Below, one piece after another: positions 1-4,526 of a DNA stretch of 10,429 nt (the stretch's first letter is position 1; each line of letters opens with the position of its first letter). This stretch comes from UBA6078 sp964468685. Its GTDB lineage: Bacteria; Desulfobacterota; Syntrophia; Syntrophales; UBA2210. The notes below the pieces were generated by a model. It was given only the letters and a program-made list of their open reading frames with translations, searched no databases and was not told the DNA's origin. Made by a program: the position numbers and the translations under genes. Where the stretch lies: contig CAYXUH010000065.1 of the NCBI GenBank assembly GCA_964468685.1, positions 1-10,429 of the forward strand, read 5' to 3'.

Positions 1-7
1 CCTTAAT

Positions 8-28
8 CCCCTCCCGCCAGGGGAGGGG
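8..28. repeat. GC-rich palindrome downstream of the RNase Z-like gene
   Basis: CCCCTCCC (8-15) and GGGAGGGG (21-28) are perfect inverted arms around a 5-base loop. The hairpin lies beyond the 3' end of the minus-strand hydrolase gene. No T-run follows it on either strand, so it is not a standard intrinsic terminator. It resembles the short GC-rich palindromes that recur between genes in many bacterial genomes. It could still protect or end the transcript. The rest of 1-92 shows nothing recognisable. Confidence 0.5.
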
Positions 29-92
29 AACCCTGACTTTTTACCGGTGCATCAAGGTTGATAGACTGAAGACTTTGCAATCGCTTCAGCCC

Positions 93-1118
93 TTAAACCT
101 TCAATCTTTTACTTTCACCTGAATGAAGCGCAGGGGAGGAGTCCTTGAATGCCCCCATGGCCTCATCCATGAGGAGGTGTTCGCGCCCTTTGTATTTCGG
201 TGACAGGTGGAAGATGCGAAGCTCTTTCGCCCCCGCTTCGCGGGCCAGATGTCCGGCCTGTCGCGCCGTCAGGTGGTACTTTGCCGCCGCTATATCCGCG
301 TCTTCCTCCAGAAACGGGGCCTCGATAAAGAGTATGTCGGACCCCTCCGCCAGTTTCACAATCTTTCGCGCGTTATCGCTGTTGTAGACGGTATCGGTTA
401 CGTACGAGACCTTCTGCCCCGGCATTGTCCGGACGAGCTTTTTCATCTCACCAATGGATATTTCCCTGGTACCCCCGTCCCTCAGGCGTGCTTCGATCAT
501 GGAGTTATCCCGGGTCCCCTCGCGGATGTCGTCTTTGAGTCGCACCAGCCAGTTTCCCGGCGCGAGCCCCATCTCGTCAAGAGCGTTTTTCATGATGTTG
601 ATCTGCGTCCTCTCCTTCATGGCGAAGGCAAGGGAGGGCACCTTGTGGTCCAGAAAAGCCATCCGGACTGCGAAGCGTTTTTCGTCAACCAGTGGTTCTT
701 CGAGTGTTTTTGTAACCGTATCCTCCGCCCTGAAACCGCCCCGGCAGCTGTAGCGTGTCTCCACCCTTTCCGTTTCATGCACCTCAACCACCCGCATGAC
801 GAAGTCGTTGGTGTAGTTGTGAACGAGGTTCCAGGTATACGCGGCCAGCTTTCCCTCGACATTTTTTGTAAATCCGGGCGGGCCGAAGAGGGACAGGTGC
901 ATGTCCCTCCCGAGGCAGATCCGCAGGAGATGATCAAAGCCGATGAAGTGGTCCATATGGGTGTGGGATATGAAGATGTGCCTGATCCTGAGGATCTGTC
1001 GCGGCGCAAGGGTATAGATCTCGCCGAGGTCAAAGAGGAGCGCCTCGTTCCGGTACTTGAACTTGATGTAGACCCCCGGGTCAGCGGACGGGTCATTGAT
1101 CAGGTGGGCGCTGAACAT
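93..1118 (-). CDS. MBL-fold metal-dependent hydrolase, ribonuclease Z-like
   Basis: A 341-residue protein of the metallo-beta-lactamase superfamily, closest in layout to RNase Z (tRNA 3' processing endonuclease). Visible metal-site motifs are the HxHxDH signature SHTHMDH (residues 51-57), DHKVP in the middle part, YVTDT with Asp242, HLTARQAG with His282, and FHLSPKY with His304, which corresponds to the HFSSRY-type end motif of RNase Z. There is no signal peptide, so it should be cytoplasmic. The insertion between the first motif and DHKVP is longer than in the E. coli enzyme, and I cannot see a clear PxKxRN substrate loop, so the true substrate is open. The start is chosen because the N-terminus (MFSAHLIND...GVYIKF) matches the first strand of this family. 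No good Shine-Dalgarno precedes it, and a strong promoter ends about 6 bases before the ATG, suggesting a leaderless mRNA. Fold and catalytic class are firm; the tRNA role is inferred. Confidence 0.85.
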   Translation of the reverse strand: MFSAHLINDPSADPGVYIKFKYRNEALLFDLGEIYTLAPRQILRIRHIFISHTHMDHFIGFDHLLRICLGRDMHLSLFGPPGFTKNVEGKLAAYTWNLVHNYTNDFVMRVVEVHETERVETRYSCRGGFRAEDTVTKTLEEPLVDEKRFAVRMAFLDHKVPSLAFAMKERTQINIMKNALDEMGLAPGNWLVRLKDDIREGTRDNSMIEARLRDGGTREISIGEMKKLVRTMPGQKVSYVTDTVYNSDNARKIVKLAEGSDILFIEAPFLEEDADIAAAKYHLTARQAGHLAREAGAKELRIFHLSPKYKGREHLLMDEAMGAFKDSSPALHSGESKRLKV

Positions 1119-1123
1119 ACCCC

Positions 1124-1153
1124 ACTATAAACGAATAGGCGAAAATGTGTCAA
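1124..1153 (-). promoter_or_regulatory. Promoter for the RNase Z-like gene
   Basis: Read on the minus strand: a perfect TTGACA (1153-1148), an 18-base spacer, then TATAGT (1129-1124), 5 of 6 matches to the -10 consensus. Transcription would begin at or within a base or two of the ATG at 1118, giving a leaderless transcript. It is arranged back to back with the promoter of the plus-strand release-factor-like gene. Confidence 0.6.
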
Positions 1154-1174
1154 GGAGGTGAAAAATCCTTGACA
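1148..1174. promoter_or_regulatory. Nine-base dyad joining two divergent -35 boxes
   Basis: TGTCAAGGA (1148-1156) and TCCTTGACA (1166-1174) are perfect inverted repeats separated by 9 bases. Each arm contains the -35 box of one of the two divergent promoters. The symmetry could be an operator for a dimeric regulator that controls both genes, or simply two good -35 boxes with shared flanks. The distinction cannot be made from sequence alone. Confidence 0.45.
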
Positions 1175-1199
1175 TCCTGCCACGCCGATGGGGTATTAT
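1169..1199 (+). promoter_or_regulatory. Promoter for the release-factor-like gene
   Basis: A perfect TTGACA (1169-1174), a 19-base spacer (slightly long) and TATTAT (1194-1199, 5 of 6 matches). The -10 box overlaps the first possible ATG at 1198. The expected +1 falls near 1206-1207, where the next in-frame ATG begins. This argues for a leaderless message starting at 1207, or a start at 1213. Confidence 0.5.
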
Positions 1200-1626
1200 G
1201 CCGGGCATGGGGATGTTTGCCGTTTCACAGAAAAAGGAGGAGGCCCTCCTCGCCCGCATGGAAAAGCTGGGCGTACGGGAGGAAGATCTCCGCGAGACCT
1301 TTGTCAGGGCGTCCGGTTCGGGGGGGCAGAAGGTGAACAAGACCTCCTCCTGTGTGTTTCTCATGCATGTCCCGACCGGACTTTCGGTAAAGTGCCAGGA
1401 CGAGCGGTCGCGGGCAATGAACCGGTTTCTTGCGAGACGCATCCTCATCGACAGGATAGAGAGAATACAGAAGGGGCGCGCGAGTCTGCAGCGACAGAAG
1501 ATTGAAAAGATAAAGAGGCAGAAGAGAAAAAGGTCAAAGAGGGCGCAGGAGAAGGTGCTCCGGTTGAAGCATATCCAGTCTGAAAAAAAGACCCTGCGAT
1601 CAAGCCCCGCCCGTGTCGATGAATAA
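1198..1626 (+). CDS. Peptide chain release factor-like protein (GGQ domain, ArfB-like)
   Basis: A small protein of up to 142 residues consisting of the catalytic RF-1 domain of class I release factors without the stop-codon-reading domains. GSGGQKVNK (residues 40-48) carries the GGQ at 42-44 that promotes peptidyl-tRNA hydrolysis in the ribosomal P site. It is followed by the conserved TGLSVKCQDERSRAMNRF segment. The tail from about residue 91 is rich in Lys and Arg, as in ArfB/YaeJ, where a basic tail enters the empty mRNA channel of stalled ribosomes. By analogy it may rescue non-stop ribosomes; this is inferred from family architecture. Coordinates give the longest frame. Because the promoter -10 overlaps the ATG at 1198, the real start is more likely 1207 or 1213 (protein beginning MGMFAVS or MFAVS). 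An AGGAGGTG sits at 1153-1160 but is too far upstream to serve any of these starts. Confidence 0.85.
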   Translation: MPGMGMFAVSQKKEEALLARMEKLGVREEDLRETFVRASGSGGQKVNKTSSCVFLMHVPTGLSVKCQDERSRAMNRFLARRILIDRIERIQKGRASLQRQKIEKIKRQKRKRSKRAQEKVLRLKHIQSEKKTLRSSPARVDE

Positions 1627-1728
1627 TACCCGCGGGCATTTATGGACCAGTACATCCGGGATTCAACCCCCCATTATTACACGCTTGTCAGGGGCGACAG
1701 TATCGTAAAAGGTCACATTCTCACAATC

Positions 1729-1830
1729 TGTCATTTCAACCGCAGGGAGCTATAGTGCCCGTCAGGGTGAAATCTTATCTCTTCAGCATTTTGTGTTTAA
1801 AGATTTCTCGTCCCGACTGGTCGGGATGAG
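1729..1830. repeat. Degenerate TGTCATTTC-type palindromic repeat copies
   Basis: TGTCATTTC at 1729-1737 begins a degenerate copy of the element found intact at 1890-1965, running into GAAATCTTA near 1770. A second piece at 1801-1830 contains arms CTCGTCCCGA (1807-1816) and TCGGGATGAG (1821-1830) around CTGG. Positions 1801-1827 match 1926-1952 as a direct repeat with 4 differences in 27 bases. The layout suggests several decayed insertions of one short palindromic element. Confidence 0.6.
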
Positions 1831-1847
1831 AAGCCGGGGAGACTTCC

Positions 1848-1981
1848 AAGTAACTTACATTTAAAAAAGTAGATGAACACTTTTTTACGTTTGTCATTTC
1901 GAGGAGTGAAACGACGAGAAATCTAAGATTTCTCATCCCGATAGATCGGGATTCGAAATGACAAATTAATATAAGTTACTT
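1848..1981. repeat. Nested palindromic element (REP/MITE-like)
   Basis: Several inverted repeats are nested in 134 bases. The outer arms are AAGTAACTTA (1848-1857) and TAAGTTACTT (1972-1981). A side hairpin is formed by AAAAAAGT (1863-1870) and ACTTTTTT (1879-1886). The main stem is a 13-base perfect pair, TTTGTCATTTCGA (1890-1902) with TCGAAATGACAAA (1953-1965). Inside it are GAGAAATCT/AGATTTCTC (1916-1934) and ATCCCGA/TCGGGAT (1935-1952). The fold is cloverleaf-like, with no open reading frame. This is typical of non-autonomous REP or MITE-like elements; similar TGTCATTTCGA-type repeats are, to my knowledge, common in Desulfobacterota and Nitrospirota intergenic DNA. Structure is seen directly; the element class is inferred. 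Confidence 0.7.
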
Positions 1982-2043
1982 CCAATTATAATGCCGCAAA
2001 GTGGCATAGTGGAGCTTTTTACGAGTATATCGGGGGAGAAGAT

Positions 2044-2086
2044 AAAAAAAGGGAAGAAACACTTTTTATTCGTCCCTTCCCCTTTT
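2044..2086 (-). terminator. Intrinsic terminator of atpE
   Basis: On the minus strand, about 25 bases after the atpE stop, AAAAGGGGAAG pairs with CTTCCCTTTT (one bulged G) across a loop of about 17 bases. The 3' arm runs directly into seven T residues. This is a usable rho-independent terminator and ends a single-gene transcript. Confidence 0.65.
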
Positions 2087-2110
2087 CGATAAAGCCTTGA
2101 GTGGTATGTC

Positions 2111-2482
2111 CTATCCGAGAACGTACTTGATCAGCGGATTGGCGTACAGTATCGACAGAGCGATAACCAGCGCATAGATCGCGATGGATTCCGTCATTGC
2201 CATACCGACGAGCATGGTAAGCATGATCTTACCCTGAGCATCAGGATTTCTCCCAACAGAATTCGCGGCACCACCCGTTGCCTGCCCCATTCCCAGTCCG
2301 GGTCCCAGCGCGCCGATTCCCATAACAATGCCGGCGGCAAGGACACTGCATGCGACAACCAGTGCCTTATTGTTCGCCACGGTGTCGGGCGAAGCGTCAG
2401 CGGCGAGTGCAACCGCGGCGGTTACGAATAGAAACCCCATGGTGATCATAAAAATGGTGATGCCTTTTAGTGATTTTCTCAT
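2111..2482 (-). CDS. atpE: ATP synthase F0 subunit c
   Basis: A 123-residue ring-forming subunit of the F-type ATP synthase, which carries ions across the membrane to drive rotation. Residues 1-28 form a signal-peptide-like hydrophobic leader ending ALAAD, so the mature protein is about 95 residues. Two transmembrane hairpin helices follow (about 39-64 and 86-114), joined by the polar loop R78-N79-P80. The ion-binding carboxylate is Glu98 in MTESIAIYALV. The position that is Gln32 in the sodium-binding Ilyobacter ring is Met65 here (GPGLGM), and Thr67 of that site is Ile100, which argues for proton rather than sodium coupling. Ser99 and Tyr103 of the sodium-type site are retained. GGAGGA-type Shine-Dalgarno on the minus strand (complement of 2491-2496) lies 8 bases before the ATG. 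No atpB is adjacent: the gene stands alone, with its own promoter and terminator, facing away from ahbB. Confidence 0.95.
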   Translation of the reverse strand: MRKSLKGITIFMITMGFLFVTAAVALAADASPDTVANNKALVVACSVLAAGIVMGIGALGPGLGMGQATGGAANSVGRNPDAQGKIMLTMLVGMAMTESIAIYALVIALSILYANPLIKYVLG

Positions 2483-2594
2483 ACGATAATTCCTCCTACA
2501 GGTATTATTATTTGCCTGTCCGCTATGATACGATCCTGCCCCAGACTCTCTTTATTCGCCAAGATAGGATTAACACAAAAAAACAAGCGCGCCC

Positions 2595-2623
2595 TATGTA
2601 ACCGTGACAAAGGTAGTTGTCAA
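2595..2623 (-). promoter_or_regulatory. Candidate atpE promoter
   Basis: Minus strand: TTGACA (2623-2618), a 17-base spacer and a weak TACATA (2600-2595). It would leave a leader of about 110 bases before atpE. The -35 is perfect and the -10 is poor (3 of 6), so the assignment is tentative. Confidence 0.35.
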
Positions 2624-2640
2624 GAACTATTTAGAAATGT

Positions 2641-2670
2641 TTGTCACAAAATGTTCGCATATGGTATGAA
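2641..2670 (+). promoter_or_regulatory. Candidate ahbB-hemL promoter
   Basis: TTGTCA (2641-2646), an 18-base spacer and TATGAA (2665-2670). The start point would lie about 47 bases before ahbB. The -35 box falls in the right arm of a dyad, GTGACAAA (2604-2611) with TTTGTCAC (2640-2647); a third TTGTCA lies at 2617-2622. The repeated half-sites could be an operator shared with atpE. Confidence 0.35.
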
Positions 2671-2723
2671 AACCGTGGCAGGGAACAGAAATAGTGTGAA
2701 GAGAGAAGAGGCTGAAGGGGAAT

Positions 2724-3218
2724 ATGCCGGGAATGACGGACGAGGAAAAGAGGGTCGCGCGGCAGGTACAGGGAGATATCCCCCTTGACAAGAGGCCCTT
2801 TGAGGTCATCGGGAAGAAACTCGGCATGAGCGAAGGCGATGTCATCGGTGTCCTGAAAGGGTTGCAGGAAAGTGGCGCTATGCGCAGGTTCGGCGCGGTG
2901 CTGCGGCACACAAGCGCGGGCTTTTCCGAGAATGCCATGGTCGTCTGGGCCGTTCCGGAGGAGCGATGTGAAGAAATTGGGTCCCTCCTCGCTTCCTACA
3001 ATGAGATAAGCCATTGTTACGAGAGGACGCCCCCCCTTGAGGGTATCTATAACCTCTTCACGATGGTGCACCTGGCCGGGGGAGATCCTGAAGAGACCGG
3101 TACGGTAGATCGGATGGACACATTTGTAGGCACGATCTCTTCGGCCATCGGCATCAGGAAATACTTGATTCTCAGGAGTCTTGAGGAGTTCAAAAAAAGC
3201 AGCATGGAGTATTTTTAG
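2724..3218 (+). CDS. ahbB: Siroheme decarboxylase subunit, AhbB-like (AsnC/Lrp fold)
   Basis: A 164-residue AsnC/Lrp-type protein. In the alternative heme pathway AhbA and AhbB together convert siroheme to 12,18-didecarboxysiroheme in the cytoplasm. Residues about 19-56 form the degenerate winged helix inherited from Lrp regulators. The AhbB-type signatures follow: RRFGAVLRH (54-62), GFSENAMVVWAVPEE (66-80), SHCYER (96-101) and YNLFTMVH (109-116). AhbA/NirL-type proteins have a different block around the second and last motifs, so AhbB is preferred. No ahbA is visible here, and the tryptophan usual before PYNLFT is missing (EGIYNLFT). The stop codon abuts the hemL ATG, which supports a tetrapyrrole role over gene regulation. 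The start is uncertain: ATG 2724 has AAGGGG only 3 bases upstream, while ATG 2733 has better spacing. A stop at 2697 limits upstream extension. Confidence 0.8.
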   Translation: MPGMTDEEKRVARQVQGDIPLDKRPFEVIGKKLGMSEGDVIGVLKGLQESGAMRRFGAVLRHTSAGFSENAMVVWAVPEERCEEIGSLLASYNEISHCYERTPPLEGIYNLFTMVHLAGGDPEETGTVDRMDTFVGTISSAIGIRKYLILRSLEEFKKSSMEYF

Positions 3219-4478
3219 ATGGATATATCAAAATCACTTTTCCGGGAGGCGCAGCGATACATCCCGGGCGGCGTGAACAGCCCCGTTCGCGCCTGCGGAT
3301 CGGTAGGGGTCGATCCCCTCTTTATAGAAAGGGCCGCGGGTGCGAGAGTATACGATGCTGATGGGCGGGAATATATAGACTACATCGGTTCGTGGGGGCC
3401 GATGATCCTCGGCCACGCCTTCCCTCCGGTAGTTGACGCGATCAGACAGGCCGCCGAGAGGGGGACGAGTTACGGCGCCCCGACCCGGATGGAGATCGAG
3501 ATGGCGAGGCGTATCGTCGATGCCATCCCGTCGATCGATATGGTGCGGATGGTCAGTTCGGGTACTGAGGCCGTAATGAGCGCGATCCGGCTTGCCCGCG
3601 GATACACGAAGAAAAACCGGATCATAAAATTTGAGGGATGTTACCACGGCCACGCCGACTCGCTCTTGGTGAAGGCGGGATCGGGCGTCGCGACGCTGGG
3701 TATCCCCGGAAGCCCCGGTGTTCCTGAAGCCCTCGCGAAACTGACGATCACGGTCCCCTATAACGATATACAGGGGGCGCGGTCCGCGATCGAGCGGTAC
3801 GGGGATGATACTGCCTGCGTTATCGTGGAGCCGGTTGCCGGCAATATGGGCGTTGTTCCCCCGGCCCCCGGATTTCTCGAGGGGTTGAGAGGGATTACCT
3901 CAGAGCGGGGAATCCTCCTGATCTTTGACGAGGTGATCACCGGTTTCAGGCTTACCTACGGAGGTTTTCAGAATATTGCCGGGATCGAGCCGGACCTCAC
4001 CTGTCTCGGAAAGATTATCGGAGGCGGCCTTCCCGTCGGGGCCTTCGGCGGCAGGCGGGATATCATGGAACATCTGGCGCCGATGGGGCCGGTGTACCAG
4101 GCGGGCACCCTTTCGGGCAATCCCCTCGCCATGGCGGCTGGCATCGCGACCCTCGACTGTCTGCGGGAGCCGGGGGTGTACGACGAGCTTGAAAAGAAGA
4201 CCGAACACCTGTGCGCCGGGATCAAACGGATACTGGAGGGAAAGAAGGCTCCCCACCGGATCAACCGGGTGGGGTCGATGTTCACCCTCTTTTTCACGGG
4301 GCAGGATGTCACCGACTTTGCCTCAGCCTCACAGGGCGACGCGAAGCTCTTCTCTGATCATTTCAGAAAGATGCTGGCGGGGGGGGTCATGATCGCCCCT
4401 TCCCCCTTCGAGGCATCCTTCATCTCCCGTGCGCATACCGATGAAGATATAGACGCGACACTGAAGGCATTCGGGTAG
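3219..4478 (+). CDS. hemL: Glutamate-1-semialdehyde 2,1-aminomutase
   Basis: A 419-residue class III aminotransferase-fold enzyme that converts glutamate-1-semialdehyde to 5-aminolevulinate in the C5 route to tetrapyrroles, using pyridoxal or pyridoxamine phosphate. The length is normal for the family. Visible features are the N-terminal IPGGVNSPVRA, SSGTEAVMSAIRLARGYT (113-130) at the cofactor phosphate, CYHGHAD (141-147), FDEVITGFR (236-244) with the aspartate that contacts the pyridine nitrogen, and LGKIIGGGLPVGAFGG with the cofactor lysine at 265, the same number as in the E. coli enzyme. The ATG follows the ahbB stop with no gap, so translation is probably coupled; a separate Shine-Dalgarno is not obvious. 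It supplies the first committed precursor for siroheme and heme, which fits its partner. Confidence 0.97.
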   Translation: MDISKSLFREAQRYIPGGVNSPVRACGSVGVDPLFIERAAGARVYDADGREYIDYIGSWGPMILGHAFPPVVDAIRQAAERGTSYGAPTRMEIEMARRIVDAIPSIDMVRMVSSGTEAVMSAIRLARGYTKKNRIIKFEGCYHGHADSLLVKAGSGVATLGIPGSPGVPEALAKLTITVPYNDIQGARSAIERYGDDTACVIVEPVAGNMGVVPPAPGFLEGLRGITSERGILLIFDEVITGFRLTYGGFQNIAGIEPDLTCLGKIIGGGLPVGAFGGRRDIMEHLAPMGPVYQAGTLSGNPLAMAAGIATLDCLREPGVYDELEKKTEHLCAGIKRILEGKKAPHRINRVGSMFTLFFTGQDVTDFASASQGDAKLFSDHFRKMLAGGVMIAPSPFEASFISRAHTDEDIDATLKAFG

Positions 4479-4526
4479 CGGAAAACTCTCTGGTCCACAG
4501 GGCACCTTCATAAGGGAATCAACCGT

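Larger units (their letters stand above)
1627..2046. other. Gene-free interval with repeats
   Basis: No credible gene lies between the release-factor-like gene and the atpE terminator. The interval is occupied mainly by palindromic repeat sequence (listed separately). A short CCCGCGGG palindrome sits at about 1629-1636, just after the stop codon, without a T-run. I see no tRNA, promoter or coding remnant here that I could defend. Confidence 0.6.

Noticed and set aside
207..1130. Long plus-strand open frame of about 307 codons opposite the RNase Z-like gene
   Set aside because: It is antisense to a clear metal-hydrolase gene with all motifs in place, and its translation shows no recognisable domain.
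1153..1160. AGGAGGTG as ribosome binding site of the release-factor-like gene
   Set aside because: It is about 38 bases or more from any in-frame ATG and no start codon in the right frame follows at normal spacing; it lies between two -35 boxes.
1125..1655. Minus-strand open frame covering the release-factor-like gene
   Set aside because: The plus strand codes for an intact GGQ domain; the antisense product is Cys/Phe/Ser-rich and looks like a shadow of Lys/Arg-rich coding.
1729..1981. CRISPR array
   Set aside because: The repeats are palindromic, unequal in length and not evenly spaced by unique spacers, and no cas gene is present.
2724..3218. AsnC/Lrp transcription regulator
   Set aside because: The fold is Lrp-like, but the FGAVLRH, SHCYER and YNLFTMVH motifs and the abutting hemL fit siroheme decarboxylase better.
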